Shown: piece after piece, positions 35,901 through 47,539 of the stretch
How the letters are laid out: each line of letters opens with the position of its first letter
How positions within the stretch are numbered: position 1 is the first letter of the stretch
Assembly (NCBI RefSeq): GCF_039555335.1
Contig: NC_092628.1
Location: 82,238,315-82,302,314 of the forward strand
Direction: 5' to 3'
Source: Amphiura filiformis
Taxonomy: Eukaryota > Echinodermata > Ophiuroidea > Amphilepidida > Amphiuridae
Length of the DNA: 64,000 nt
Program-made: the position numbers and the translations under genes
The notes under the pieces: generated by a model
Seen by the model: the letters and a program-made list of their open reading frames with translations, nothing else
Databases searched by the model: none
What the model was told of the DNA's origin: nothing

Positions 35901-38577
35901 AATCTGTAAAATGCGTTGGAAGCAAAATTATTCCTTAATTATTTCTGCACATTTTGACACCTCATTTGCAGCAATTGACTAAATATTGACGTCACAGCGT
36001 ACATTTAAATCAATGTAACCCTAGATTTGAAAGTTGCAGTAAATTGTATTGATTTTGTATTCAGTGTAATGGACGGAAATCTGTGTAATGATATCTGAGT
36101 GTTTCTGTATTGTAAAATTTTTTATGTAAGTGCAACTTTCAAATCTGGACCTCACTACATTAAATTGGCCGGTGTTTTATTGTTTTATGGGCTATCGTAT
36201 CAAATGAGGTGTCAAAATGCGCAGAAATAAATTCTACTTCCAACGCATTTTGCAGATTTGTAATACAAAAGTCCCCCTTTGAATAATGGCCATTATTTCA
36301 GGGGGGTTAGTTACTTTTTTGAGATGTTTATATATGAACATGGTATGAAACTTATAGTTCTGTATGTGATGTGATTCAATAGAAATCACACTATAGTTTG
36401 ATCAGATTGTAATTCGGCGGGCCTTATAATATCCCGGATTAATGTCAATATATTTTATTTCGAGAATTGTCTTGTGACACCTCGCCAGAAGTATTACGGA
36501 TTATTAATTCAGTGCTTTGCTTCGTCTACTTTATTTAACAGCACAGACAAGTCAACTATTTAATAGTTTCTACTTTTCGACGTAGTGGTAAACAAGGTAA
36601 AAACCTAACAATTCATGCTGATTACGAGCTGATCAAACTATAGTAAAGTTATTTTGAACTAATTTAACAAGCGGTGGCACAATTCTTTTTTTTTTTTTTT
36701 TTTAATCTTTGCAGTGTTCACCTGTATTGGCCAAAAGACGGTCTTTGCTGGCTCTCCCCGGATGGAAAGGTGATTTGGGCAATAGCATCTATATTTACAA
36801 CATCATGCAGAATTGATGCTCGGTTCTTCCCGTTTGACACTCAAAGGTGTACAGTGAGGTTTGCTTCTTGGGTTCATCCATTGTCTCAAATGGATATGAC
36901 TCTAAGGTCCACTCGATCCATTTCTGACTCCAGGGAATATTTTACAGAAAATGGCATTTGGGACTTGGTTACTGTCGATATGCAAAGACACGTAATACAA
37001 TATGATGGCTATGGTGGATACCCAGAATTACTATATACTCTTGTGTTATCTCGGCGACCACTATTCCATGTTCTAACTATGATCTTACCATGTGCTTTAT
37101 TGTCTTTGCTTAATTTAATGGTATTCATCTTACCGACTGAATCGGGAGAAAAGGTATCTTTTGGAATAACAAATGTGTTGGCGTTAGTTGTATTCCTGCA
37201 GCTGGTTGGAGAAACAATGCCACCATCATCAGATAAAATGCCAATTGTCAGTAAGTATTATGTGGATCTGTAACTATCTGCTACCTTCTGCATCAGTAAA
37301 TGGTGCGTTAAGTCGGATAACGTCTTTAAATTAACGCAAGTTTGTCGTACATATTACGAATATTGTAATTCAGGCACCCACAACAACTGTTGTTTCAAAT
37401 TGATTTCCTTTTACTTTGCGTAAATTACTTTAGATGAAAAAATTCTTAATCTTTATCCTTAAGCTACGCAGCCACGAACCATTTCATGTTATTCATATTA
37501 ACCCTAGAACTCCCCCTTTAAGATTTTTTATCCGTGACAAAAAACCCAACTGACGTAAGCTAATCGTAGATCCATCCTTTGCGCTCATTTCAGTGATAAG
37601 ATTTCCCCCAGCACCTTACCCGGGGATAGGACCGGTCGTAAAAGATGACCATAGGGGCGGGGGATAGTGAGGCCCACCATCAATGATTTTCATTTCACTC
37701 TAGTCAAATTATTCCAAGAGCTACTGACTTTTTTTTACATGTCAGTTAGCTTGAAATAGTCATTTCCTTTGATATTAAGGAGAAAATTACTTTTGCCTAT
37801 ACTTTGCCAAAATTTGCATCGGCGCCCTCACATTATGACGTCATAGCGACATGTTTGTTTGCATATTTTGGTACCACTTGATAGAGGAGATCCATAGGTA
37901 TACAGTGGGCCAAATTTAGCGGTATATGACGTTTATAATTGAAAATTAGGGGGTTGCAACACCCGCTCCTTCGTGATCCGTGTTACAAAATATAGGTCAG
38001 CGGTAGTTCTATGGTTAAGGGCTAATATATTGAATGAGGTTGAATGTAATGTTATAAACTTGGCTATCCTTTCATAACCATGTGATGCTAAAGAGTAAAT
38101 GATTTATCTCTGTATCTCTCTCCTTTCCTTTGATCCATTTTAGTAATTTACTACTTCACCCCAATGATCGTAACCGGGTGTCTTGCCGTTACCTCTGGCG
38201 TCATAGTAGCGTATTTGCATCAGCATCATACCATCTCTAAAACAACACTGCAATCTGACAAAAACTGTGATGATGATGATATTGACGAATGTTGCGAAGA
38301 TAGCATTTACCGAAACCATGTAACAACGGTTAGGAAATCAGATAACGCACCTTCGGAAAATGTCAGTGGTCAACATCAGCCATTTGAAGCGTCGAAGAGG
38401 AAGAAATGCGCCACTCAAAACACAGAGGAACAAGAATCTGACCTTTGTAAGCTAAGAGGAAATAGCTTTTCTGCAAAAGAACTTGCAACATTGATAAACA
38501 AATTACTTTTGGGTACTTGTATTTTCATAACCTTTGTGTCAATGGTTATGACAACTAGCTTGATACTTTGTCACTAA
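26920..38577 (+). CDS. Nicotinic-receptor-like Cys-loop channel subunit, gene A (complete, six coding exons)
   Basis: Exons 26920-26962, 33242-33393, 34886-34930, 35395-35504, 36715-37250 and 38144-38577 have GT-AG borders, consistent phases and TAA at 38575. The 439-aa product starts with a signal peptide (MGNFLFLLSTLLIAG). The extracellular domain keeps loop A (WHPDVWLYEN), the Cys-loop CRIDARFFPFDTQRC (148-162) and a loop B Trp. M1 (~233-256), M2 from GEKVSFGITN (~262-283), M3 (~295-320) and M4 (~411-437, ending SLILCH) follow, with a short ~90-aa M3-M4 loop. E at -1' and 20', L at 9' and no Pro insertion predict a cation channel. There is no vicinal Cys pair in loop C (IQYDGYGGYPEL), and loop D has Leu where Trp55 is expected (SALIEMEWQD), so neither classical acetylcholine-site half is intact. 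N-glycosylation sequons NAT, NQT and NTT. Probable plasma-membrane pentamer subunit; ligand unknown. Confidence 0.93.
27077..27328. repeat. Insert with repeated TTCTGACCTTTCCAGAAC, intron 1 of gene A
   Basis: Contains tandem GGTTCTTTCTGGCCTTTCCAG and TTTCTTTCTGACCTTTCCAG units and inverted GGTTCTT/AAGAACC pieces. The corresponding position in gene B (near 47697) runs straight from GTAGACATTAG to CAATTAATTTAAG, so this is an insertion in A or a deletion in B. Confidence 0.6.
27371..27948. mobile_element. TGTGAC-type MITE (578 bp), intron 1 of gene A
   Basis: Inverted ends TGTGACTGGACGCGGCGAAT and TGTGAGTGGACGCGGCGAAT continue through CAGCCGTAAA. The paralogous site in gene B reads GGTAAATTAATCA uninterrupted (47734-47746), implying insertion with a 2-bp AT duplication. 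Its right half resembles the fold-back at 57660-57900. Confidence 0.8.
28200..29700. other. Intron 1 of gene A, mostly unassigned
   Basis: AT-rich intronic DNA. A diverged two-copy repeat of TAGCGATATGCACACAGTTT lies at about 28636-28730. 28800-29300 is T-rich. No exon signal was found. Confidence 0.4.
31070..31530. repeat. Diverged direct repeat, two ~200-bp units inside the 3.2-kb element
   Basis: Units at about 31070-31280 and 31330-31530 share AGTATGACTA, GTGTG/GCGAGTAG, GCGCAG, AAATAGTGTGGT, TCAGAAGCAT and AGTAAAATTG in order. Confidence 0.65.
32460..32632. repeat. Inverted repeat flanking a 170-bp segment
   Basis: AAAAAAGTTTTTTGCATTAAG..GATAAGGCTT near 32467 is mirrored by AAGCTTATCACTTAATGAAA near 32592. 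Probably a small MITE. Confidence 0.6.
33482..33585. repeat. Small palindromic MITE copy, intron 2 of gene A
   Basis: Arms around ATCATTAATAATGCAC pair ATATCAAC..CCTAGATAC with GTATCTAGGGTCTTTG. The same family is at 34281-34384. Confidence 0.7.
34176..34405. repeat. Nested palindromes, intron 2 of gene A
   Basis: ATTGAACGTGTATGGGCCGC at 34180 pairs with GCGCCCCATACACGTTCAAT ending near 34273, and the same phrase recurs at 34391-34410. Between them (34281-34384) lies a palindrome of the 33482 family (GCAATATCAAACACACTGGA...TTGATATTGC). Confidence 0.75.
34775..34830 (+). repeat. Fragment of the TTAA-type MITE seen at 9129
   Basis: Shares GCTGAACCACCAGCAGGTTA, TGTTAGCACATCTATG and ACAAAGGTGAA with 9190-9240 (inverted) and 15840-15890. 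Confidence 0.7.
35831..36328. mobile_element. MITE with ~135-bp inverted ends, intron 4 of gene A
   Basis: Both ends start AACATCTCAAAAAAGTAACT and share TAACCCCC, AATAATG.CCATTA, TATTACAAATCTG, AAAATGCGTTGGAAG and TTTTGACACCTCATTTG in inverted orientation. No coding capacity. Absent from the corresponding intron of gene B. Confidence 0.85.
36391..36643. mobile_element. MITE with CTATAGTTTGATCAG inverted ends, intron 4 of gene A
   Basis: Left CTATAGTTTGATCAG and right CTGATCAAACTATAG bound a 253-bp insert lying ~70 bp before exon 5. Gene B has AATCACACCTGCAGAGTGG at the equivalent place without it. The TA at each tip may be a TA target duplication. Confidence 0.82.
37502..38014. mobile_element. 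TTAA-type MITE (513 bp), intron 5 of gene A
   Basis: CCCTAGAACT at the left and CCATAGAACT (reverse complement) at the right, with TTAA at 37498-37501 and 38015-38018. The homologous intron of gene B joins the two flanks without the insert (about 57960-58005). Confidence 0.78.
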
Positions 38578-38860
38578 TGAATGCCAATTTGATTACCAGT
38601 TTCAGTTTATTAGATTATTAGAAATACATTATCTTTTATTTTGTTAACATGGTAAAGACATAGATGTATTCGTACCCGCCAACATTGCGTTTACAAAATG
38701 AACATAAGCAAACATTCAAGAAGAAGAAGAACAACGACAATAACCAAAAATCAAAGTGTCTATAGTGAGGCGTCCTTATGTGTTGTAGTAAGAGTGCAAG
38801 AACTGCACAATTATTTCATTTTGTACATTTTGAGACATAAATGTTTGAAGTTGTGTTGGA

Positions 38861-38866
38861 AATAAA
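38861..38866 (+). promoter_or_regulatory. Candidate polyadenylation signal of gene A
   Basis: AATAAA, 284 bases after the stop codon, in a 3' flank conserved with gene B, which has AATAAA at 60016. Confidence 0.4.
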
Positions 38867-38898
38867 CTAAATGTTTAATAAGGCATATTGCTGATAAG

Positions 38899-39030
38899 TT
38901 CTTATAGCGAGCGTGATACATGCGAACGAAAAGAGCTCAAATCCGCCGTCGCGGTGACGAATTCGATAGGTTTTGAGCCCTTTTAGCTCCCAGCATCACG
39001 TTTGCCCATCATTCGCTATATACCTATTAA
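38899..39030. repeat. Palindromic repeat 3' of gene A (shared with gene B)
   Basis: TATAGCGAGCGTGATACATG and GAACGAAAAG.GCTCAAA are mirrored by TTTGAGCCCTTTTAGCTCCC..CATCACGTT..TCGCTATATA. The same element is at 60293-60440 after gene B, so it predates the duplication. Confidence 0.75.
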
Positions 39031-39102
39031 ACTTTGTAGGTTGTATCTCTAGAATTGACCTTGTGATAGCTTCTTGGTCGTTGCAATTGTCGCTATAATC
39101 TT

Positions 39103-39492
39103 AGACAGAATTAAAAAGACTAATTTGCGTCTGAGGTCACTGTCAATCAAACTCTCCACGTCCCTTGATTGGTTAGTAGCCCGAAATTGATTCACCTAGT
39201 GCCGATCGGAGATAAGGCATCGCAGGAAATGGTGAAAAGTTAAATTAAACAACATTTTCTAGGTATTGTTGACATGCACGGTGCCTTCAGGAAAGAAAGT
39301 TGTTTTTTTACTGCTATAACTTTTGAGACGGTTTGTATATTTTAAGGTGCACAATCAACCATAAAGCTGTTAGCACGCTGTTTTACCGCCGCGTTCAGAA
39401 CATCCATCATCACGACACTCGTAAACAAACCATACCCCCGTTTGATTGACAGGTGACGTCAGACGTCAACTAGAGTCTTTGTAATTCTGTCT
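39103..39492. mobile_element. MITE with AGACAGAATTA inverted ends
   Basis: Left AGACAGAATTAAAAAGACT...GTCACTGTCAATCAAAC and right, inverted, AGACAGAATTACAAAGACTC...GTCACCTGTCAATCAAAC. About 390 bp, no coding capacity. Confidence 0.75.
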
Positions 39493-39651
39493 TTGATTAA
39501 CTAAATTAAGCAAGTGCAAGATACTAAAAAGATTGTGTTGTGTTGTTAATATTCCGATACCGTTGTATATACTAATACTGGCAGCAATCTGAGCAATGTC
39601 ACTTCATTTGCTTTTTCGTTGTCGGGCCTTTTAAATATTGTCTAAAGATGA

Positions 39652-40689
39652 CCCAGCAAACACAAAACGTTTTCGACATCATTCACAAAAGGTTATAAAA
39701 GGTTGTCAGAAAACGTTTAAATGTCGGGTTATATAAAGGGTACATTATTGGTATAACTTTTTCATAACATTAAATAAAATTTGTTGGTAATTTACTGCAC
39801 AGCAAACACAAATGTTTTACAGAAGACATTTAAATGTCGGGTTATATAAAGGGTATAAAAACGTTTTAATAACATTCCAAAAACATTTTTGAAAACTTGG
39901 TAAAAACCATCCTAAAAAGAATGTTATTTAGGGGATGAAAAAATATTTTGCAAAAACATTTTGCCCAAAATATTTACAATAACGTTTTTAAAATGGTATC
40001 ACGATCTTTATATAACCCGACATTTAAATGTTATTAAAACGTTTTGTAAAAAACATTTTAAGAATAGTTCTGTCTGTGCTGGGTGCAAATATTTTAACAT
40101 AATGTTATTTTTAAGTGTTGACAAAATGTTTGGCCAAAAATGTATGCAAAAATAGTTTAAAATGACATTTCGAGAAACATTTTAAAAATATTGGGCTATT
40201 CCAGAAAATAAGTGCACACCCCCTATAGAGGAGTAACTTTTCAATCAAAGAAATGTCTGGATTTCCAAGTCTGCTTTCTGAAAATGACTGGAATTCCAAA
40301 TACCAATGTCACGTGAAAAAGCTTGGAAATCGAATTAAATGAAGGAAAAATCGCGGAAATGTTCAAAATGAACTCCCAAATTGAGGATTTCTGATTTGGA
40401 ACTATTTTTCTGCCGGATTTTTTTGCCTTTGGACACATTAAAAGTCTGGATTTCCAACAGTCACGACTGGACAAAAACTCCGGATATCCAAACTCCTCTA
40501 TAGGGGGTGTGCATCTATTTTCTGGAATAGCCCATTGTTGTAGTGTGTTTTCATACAAAACGTTTTAAAACGATTTCATGACCTTCATATAACCCGACAT
40601 TTTAATGTTATTAAAATGTTTTTACCTAAACCAAAAGCCAAAATATAACTTATTTAAAACGTTTTAAAAACGTTTTTGTGTTTGCTGGG
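39652..40689. mobile_element. MITE with CAGCAAACACAAAACGTTTT ends, carrying a nested MITE
   Basis: Left CAGCAAACACAAAACGTTTT and right AAAACGTTTTTGTGTTTGCTG are inverted copies. AAACGTTTT and ACCCGACATTTAAATG motifs recur throughout the interior in both orientations. A second element (40192-40534) interrupts it. Confidence 0.82.
40192..40534. mobile_element. Nested MITE with TGGGCTATTCCAGAAAATA ends
   Basis: TGGGCTATTCCAGAAAATA and its inverse (with one change) bound the 343-bp insert, followed inward by GCACACCCCCTATAGAGGAG on both sides. It lies inside the element 39652-40689 and so is younger. The minus-strand open frame over it is a shadow. Confidence 0.85.
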
Positions 40690-40836
40690 GAGATTGGGAT
40701 ATAACATGTCTGATGTATAATGTCTTTTAGGCCATCTCTCCATGAAGTAGTGTTGTAAACATCACCAAAGTTGTCAAGCCCTGACCAGTTTTTGGTTTTT
40801 GTTTGTGAACTCTCCCATTTACCTTGGCCGATAGTA

Positions 40837-42150
40837 CCGGGTGTCCCAAAACAGGTTGCATGTAGATTTTTGAAAACAATCTAAGTTAATGTTAAGGCGT
40901 CGGTCACCCACCTTTTTTGTATTTTTGTGGGGCCTGAGAGCACATCAGACATATCGAACTGCATTCTGAATACAAAGAATGTCCTTCTGTCTTTTTTGAC
41001 ATTTTGCGATATTATACAGATTTTTATGGCAAATTATTATAAATTGACATTTTTCATATTTAAGAGTCCTCGAAGTCAAATTTATAAATCTAAAATTGAG
41101 GTCTTTTTGGAAAAAAATTTGTGTATAATCAATACGAAAGGTCAATGATCGTCGGCTTTTCATAAAGGATGAATCTCATAATGCTATCTTTAGCCTTTTG
41201 TTTACATAAAAATGACGCATTTTGTAATGATAGATTGGCCGTTTTATGCATAAATAGCACGAACGTTTGGTAAAGGCCTCAAACAAATAATAAAGACACT
41301 AATACGATGATGAAATTGTATAAGTCGGGGAATATCTGCGTCGCAATGTTTTGTTTTGATTTTAGGAATTTGACCTTAAAAAAGTACGACGTTAAGACAT
41401 TATCATTCGAAATCAACAAAAGATATTTTAGCAGTATATGGCCATATTATTTCTCTAGAGTGTTTTGAACATGTATGTGAAATAGCTTCAACAATGGTTC
41501 GCTGCATAATGGCAAAAACAGCTTTAAAAGGGCGAGAGGTGCCATATTTACGGATTTTTGTCATTAAAAGAAATTGTATCTGGCGTGAATCACGCTACAA
41601 TTTTTATTCCTAGGACTCTTTGATTCCTTAAAATATTTTTTATAATGATAGAGTGAATCCCCTGGCCCTCTATAATTACGCACAAAAGATCGCCTCCCTT
41701 TAAATGCAAAATATTGTTATTAATTTCATTATATTGATGAACAAGATACGCGTGCAGAAATGCCTTCACCAAAATGGTGTTCCTCTCTAATGACACTCTT
41801 TCTTTATTTGTTACCACAAGGGTCAAGAAGCTCTAAAAGTGATTTTATTTTCAGATATGCAATATGGTTATTTAGCGCAAATTACGATAAGTTCAACCAT
41901 GATGAAAATAAAAAGTAAATTATAAAAACAAAGATGTGCTTGTATTAAACTTTCGTTGATCAATATTTTGATGGCTAGTCACTCTTGCGCTCATAAGGTA
42001 AGTTGCTTTTAAGATACGGAGTTGAATCTTAGCAAACAATTACAAGAAGGATGAATAATTTAATCATATCTGAAATAATGACAGTGTTTTGTTGTACCAA
42101 CGGAAAATGTGATTCATTTTCTACATGTAACCTGTTTACGGGACACCTTG
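40837..42150. mobile_element. Mariner-like non-autonomous element, copy 1 (1,314 bp)
   Basis: Left CCGGGTGTCCCAAAACAGGT and right (reverse complement) CAAGGTGTCCCGTAAACAGG, with TA at both outer edges (40835-40836, 42151-42152). No transposase frame. The interior shares CTTCACCAAAA.GTGTTC..TCTCTAAT and GTCAAGAAGCTCTAAAA with copy 2 at 46239. Confidence 0.72.
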
Positions 42151-42459
42151 TATCAGAGGACTTAAAAGGCTTGCCACATTTTATCACATATTAATGAGGA
42201 ATGATTTTGCTGTAGGAAACAAGCAAGCAATTATAGGTGATCTCGAAGAATCTGTTTCTTTTAAAACAATTAGTGCCACTCAACCAAGGCCTCTTCGATA
42301 AACTTCCCTGTGGAATATTCAAGAGGACAGGTACCAAGTACCATTAGTCTCGTAGACTGTTTCTTTCTAAATCTATTTAAAAACGTATTTGACGCTGCAT
42401 TCATTCATTGTTGATCTTCAGTTGAATCAAATATAGACTAAACTCATTCAAGTATGTGA

Positions 42460-42540
42460 ATGTGTGTGTGTGGTGGGAGGGTGGGGTGTGCATGGGGGAG
42501 GGGGTGGCGGTCTTGTGTTTGGGGTGGAGGTGTTTGTGTG
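42460..42540. repeat. GT/G-rich low-complexity tract
   Basis: GTGTGTGTG followed by G-rich runs such as GGGGGAGGGGGTGGCGG. Simple sequence only. Confidence 0.8.
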
Positions 42541-42936
42541 CCAGAATGAGATATTATATAGTTGGATCATCTCCAGTAATTCTTTGACAATTGAGAACGA
42601 ACGTTCGTTTCTCATCAGCTACAAACGCTGACCTTTTGGCCTCTAAGATGACCTCTGTGCAAGAACAGAGCTTTCATTAGAGACTATTATGAAGGCTCTC
42701 TAAAATTGACTCTGCTGAACTGAATATCGGCGGCCATCTTGGATTTGAATGTCAAAAAAAGGTCAAACCATTTACTTGTAATTTTACTGTCCATCACTCA
42801 ACTCGGCATGATCAGAGCTTTAAAAACTGCCTATTATGAAGGATATACGACGAATTTGAAAATGTCACCTTTCTGATCGAGCTGAAAATCTTCTGCTGAA
42901 AAAAAGTTGGTTAATTTGGGAAAACCCATACCAAAG

Positions 42937-43128
42937 CAGGCCCGTAGCCAGGATTTTTTTGGGGTGCTGATTTTGAAAAAGTGGACTTTTTTTCTTCAAA
43001 ATTTGGACCTTTTTGGGCTGGGGCGGATTTGGACATTTTTGGACTAAAAAGGCTATGCTCGTAAATGGGACTTTTTGGGTCAAAAAATGGGACTTCTTGG
43101 GCCTTTGGTATTTTTGGCTACAGGCCTG
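42937..43128. mobile_element. Small hAT-like MITE (192 bp)
   Basis: CAGGCCCGTAGCCA and, inverted, CAGGCCTGTAGCCA form the ends. The flanking octamers TACCAAAG (42929-42936) and TACTCAAG (43129-43136) match at 6 of 8 positions, as for an aged 8-bp target duplication. The T/G-rich interior explains the minus-strand frame. Confidence 0.65.
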
Positions 43129-43369
43129 TACTCAAGTATTCCTCTAAGCCTAAGGATTCAGAAAACAATAAACCTACTTACTACATACCGTTCTCAAGTC
43201 CTAAGCAAATAGGTTAAAAGTAAAATTTTAGGATCTACAGGGGTAAAAAGGTAACAAGTGCTCCGATTTAAAAACAAAAAGGTCAGCATACAACCTATTA
43301 AATGCGACCTATTTTGTGATGTTTAATAGGCAATGAAGCATTCTGGACATTCTGGATTTTTTCTCACTT

Positions 43370-43963
43370 ATCGTTACATGACGAACAATTTGAGACCAGA
43401 TTGACCAAGAACTACTCATAAATATTTTGTTGCTCTCTGTGTATACCTCCTTTAAATTTGCCTCAACTCAGCCTCAACTTGGTGGTGATTAAAAAAGTAT
43501 TGACCAGTTCGGTCCCACTGTCTGACCAGGCAGCATGTTGTCTGCGCAGGCAACACAGGCTTTGGCAACTCTTCCCAATTTGGCAGACTAAGCCCTAAAT
43601 TTTATCGTTACATGACGAACAATTTGAGACCAGTTTCGTTGAAATCGAATTTTCACCCTATTATCATTTTAATGTCCAATTCGGAATCAGCATCTCCACA
43701 TTGACCAAGAACCACTAAAAATCTTTTGTTGCTCTCTGTGTTTAACCCCTTTAAATTAGCCACCTTAAACCTCAACTCAACCTCAACTCAGCCGTAAATT
43801 GACTTGACATCGGATATCAACTACACATCAGCACTGTGTTATCAGCCTTTGATTAAAAAATATTAACCAGTCCGGTCCCACTGTCTGGCCAGGCAGCATA
43901 TTGCCTGTGCAGGCAACACAGGCTTTGGCAACTCTTCCCAATTTGGCAGACTAAGCCCTAAAT
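43370..43963. repeat. Direct duplication upstream of gene B, two unequal units
   Basis: GTTACATGACGAACAATTTG begins units at about 43373 and 43607. Both continue through GACCAAGAAC, TTGTTGCTCTCTGTG, CGGTCCCACTGTCTG and GCAACACAGGCTTTGGCAAC. The second unit has an extra block in the middle. Confidence 0.8.
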
Positions 43964-44290
43964 TGTGCATGGTGACTTTTATAAAAGATCGTTGGATATT
44001 TTACTTTTACACACATGTGCTACATGTATGTTGACAATTTTAAACCGGGCGAAAAAAATTCACCGGGAGGAAAATAATTTAAATATACCAATTACATTTA
44101 TTTTAACTAAAATTGATGACAAAATACTACTGATTGTACATCCATTGATAATTTTATATGTTTTACCTACTTCTTCTATTCTTCTATTTGAAATAGAGCA
44201 TTGCATTGTGGGATACCATGTTGCCTGTGCAGGCAACATGCTACCTGGCCGGCAGTGTTTCCTGTGCAGGCAGTCGAACCGGACTGTTGA
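43862..44290. repeat. Inverted repeat with CCAGTCCGGT ends
   Basis: CCAGTCCGGTCCCACTGTCTGG.. GCATATTGCCTGTGCAGGCAA at 43868-43919 is mirrored near 44212-44290 (TTGCCTGTGCAGGCAACATG..., ...CGAACCGGACTG). Possibly a MITE of about 430 bp. Confidence 0.6.
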
Positions 44291-44644
44291 CCTTGGTTTC
44301 ATTTTTCTGATGTTTTTGTTTTATGTGAATATTGATGTCAAGTCCATAATACCCCTAATTTGCCCCTAAATCGTGCCAAAAATGAATGCAATCCAGTCTG
44401 CATGATTGTACATGTGACATGATCTGACCCACGCAGACCAATGTTTGATTTAGTGATGTTGAAACTACCCAAGGTACACCTGGATGCAAGTTATAAAGTA
44501 TTTATCCGAGGATGTTCATTTTATTATATTTGTGTTCCTTATTTTTGCCTCTTTCTCAAATTCATTATTGCCGACTTTGATCTGATATTAGCCCGGATAA
44601 TACCTCAGCATTCCATAAAAATTTCAGCAATAATTTTTTTTTGG

Positions 44645-45128
44645 ATAAAAAAAATATTATCCTGTTTTGCCAAATGAAACATAGCTAAATCCTAATCCTT
44701 TAGTTTGTCCTAACTGGCAATGAAAGTAAAATTTTAATATTTGGTCCATTTTTGGAAATAAGGGTAAAAAACATGCATTTTAGGGCGTTTTCGGCCTTTT
44801 TTTGTATTCTGCGACAATCAAGCCCAAAGACTTGAACAAAGTATAATATCAAGTTATGCATTCTAATTTTTGGAAAACACATTTTCCAATCTTTTTCATA
44901 ACCAATTAGCAAAAATAACATAAAATATTAAAATTATGAGCTAACTCTTACCTTACACTCAAGAATTTGAATGCTTAGACTTGTTTCAAGTCTTACAATT
45001 TTGTGACTACAATTGTAAGAAAAACATGCAAAATTGAAATTTGACTTTTATTGCCAGTTAGAACTAACTAAAGGATTAAGATTTAGCTATGTTTCATTTG
45101 GCAAAACAGGATAATATTTTTTTTTTAT
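44645..45128. mobile_element. MITE with ~90-bp inverted ends upstream of gene B
   Basis: AATATTATCCTGTTTTGCCA, AATGAAACATAGCTAAATC and CTTTAGTT..TAACTGGCAAT at the left are mirrored at 45036-45126. The paralogous DNA upstream of gene A (near 25290) lacks it. Confidence 0.8.
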
Positions 45129-45601
45129 TCACAAAAAAACTGCTGTATTTTTCTGGAATGGGGAGTAGCTCATGTTGTGTTACAAAATAGAAGCTTCCTC
45201 GATAAATGTCAAACATCAGTTATTAAAGAGATGTACTTCGATCTTTCATATTTAATAAATAGATAACATTATATAGTCGTGAGAAATGAGGTGAACCTCG
45301 TCGGCGATGTGATGTTTTATTCATGTAGGTGAAAACGTGATTATACGCTTTTAAAGAATAACATGTTAACCTAAACCAATCAACCTAACATCAATTAAAC
45401 TAATCGACAGCAACGGCATTTAAAAACTCGGAATATGCAATAATCGAAAAACATACCGTAATGCTGTGTTAGACACAATAAAGACGTCGGATGCTAAGTG
45501 AAAAGATATGACATCGTGATGGCAGCTAGACTGCGATTAAACAAATATCAGGAAAATCCCTTCATACGCGTATGATGAGTAGTCGATAACCTAGATACTA
45601 A

Positions 45602-45777
45602 GGGAACAAACCAAAAGATCGATGACGTTTAGGGGGAGGGGGTCATTATTATTATTATGTCAAAATTTTCAACATTTCATTATTACGTTTCTGGGAGGGA
45701 GGGAGGGAGGGAGGGGTCGGCTGAGAAACGAAACTAGTTACGTTTATAAGACGTCATCGATCTTTTGGTTTGTTCCC
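45602..45777. mobile_element. MITE with GGGAACAAACCAAAAGATCG ends (176 bp)
   Basis: GGGAACAAACCAAAAGATCG and its inverse bound a G-rich interior (GGGAGG repeats). The equivalent site upstream of gene A (near 26055) lacks it. Confidence 0.85.
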
Positions 45778-46238
45778 CAAGTATTATATTATGCAACTGA
45801 GTGATTCTGAAAAACTATATTTTCTTAAATATTTTATGAATGGGTGTACAAGCAGAGTAATTGACTTTTCTTCTGAGTCTTCTAAATAAAACTAGTATGT
45901 AAACTTAGTGCCTCTACTCGTGTCTTCATAGCCAACTGTATGGAAGGAAATACACTTGTTTTAGTGATAAGTCCTAATAATACAAATTGACCATGTTGAC
46001 AGGTTTGAGCAATAACCGAACCATTTGGACTATCTACATCAAACGTGTAATACGGATTTATATAGGTCGGTGTAGATCATCATCGTGATCATTGGTTGTC
46101 ACAATGCTAGACTTACTTTTAGTTTTCAGCATAAAAGTGGCTAAGGTTGCATTTTTTAGCATACTTTTTATTATTCAAACTAATTTCACTGATGATTTTT
46201 TTTCAACATCTTCATGACCACTCTTTTTCCACCTTATA

Positions 46239-47114
46239 CCGGGTGTCCCAGAAAAAGGTTACATGTAGATTTTTGACTGTAATCTAAGTTAATGTTAACA
46301 AATATAAATATCCTTTTCATGACGTAATCTATGTACCCTCTACTTATACCCAGGCTGTGAATGTCAAGTTCACAACCTATGTACTTAATCCGCATTCCAC
46401 GCATTCCTGAGCAAGCTCTTTACGTGACATAATGCAACACAAGGTTCATTATATCACCGTTACAGCCACCGTGCATTTGGCGGGGCACTTGAGTAGACCA
46501 AGCCATAGCATGACAGATGCAGTATTTTATTCTCATAAATAAAGAATAAAACTAGCTCAGTCAGAAATGTAAAAACAAATAGCAGCGATTTCAAGTCAAC
46601 AAAATGCAAACAAGGCATAAATGCAAAATATTGTTATTCATTTCACTATGTTGATGACATCAGATACAGCGTGCAAAACTGCTTTCACCAAAAACGTGTT
46701 CTTCTCTAATCACCATCTTCCTTTATTTGTAACCACCAAGAGTCAAGAAGCTCTAAAACTGATTTTTTATTCCCACCAGTGTACAATATTTTATTTTTCA
46801 ATATGTTTCTTTTGTTCAATAAGTTCAACAATGAAAAATAGGAAAAACATACTATTTAAAGGTAATAAAGAAAAACAATCTGAAAACAAAAGTGTGCGTG
46901 TGTTCGTTGTGCGATATTTTGATGGTTAGCCACTCTTGACATCCCTGTCATCTTGCGCTCATAAGTTAAGTTGCTTTTAAGATACGGAATTGAAACTTAG
47001 CTAACAGTTACAAGAAGGATAAATAAATAACATCTGTAAAAATGACATTCTTTTGTTGTACCATCACAAAATGCGGTTCATTTTCTACACGTAACCTTTT
47101 TATGGGACACCTTG
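46239..47114. mobile_element. Mariner-like non-autonomous element, copy 2 (876 bp)
   Basis: CCGGGTGTCCCAGAAAAAGG at the left and, inverted, CAAGGTGTCCCATAAAAAGG at the right, with TA on both sides. The flanks join continuously in the paralogous region of gene A (near 26445), so insertion followed the duplication. No transposase frame. Confidence 0.75.
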
Positions 47115-47539
47115 TATATATTTTGTAAATGTCCCCAAAGAAGGTATTCTCGTACAATAATTAGTCTGACATCCACTTTGGTCAATGATAAAAAAGTAAG
47201 TTTCTTTCTGATAAAAGAACAAAAAACAAAACAAAAAATCAATTGGTAGTGGTTCCTATCAAAGCTGATGAATAGATAACAAGTATGCTACGCATTTTAT
47301 GTTGGATTGATCTGCACCAAAGTGTGTGGTGCAGACAGCCATGATGAACGTCCACGTCCTAAGGAGTAGTGCGATATTTATCTTAGTAAAGCTATTTTCA
47401 CCGAGGGATGAACATGACAAAGTACAATATACATGATGTTCGACATGTAGGAGGCAATATACCTGTTGAGACTTTGTGAGTTTCATAACATAACAGAACT
47501 AGATTTGTATAGATGTGCTCATCTCTACAGTAATTACCA

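Noticed and set aside
40241-40558. 105-codon minus-strand frame
   Set aside because: It lies over the nested MITE and its inverted repeats; composition explains it.
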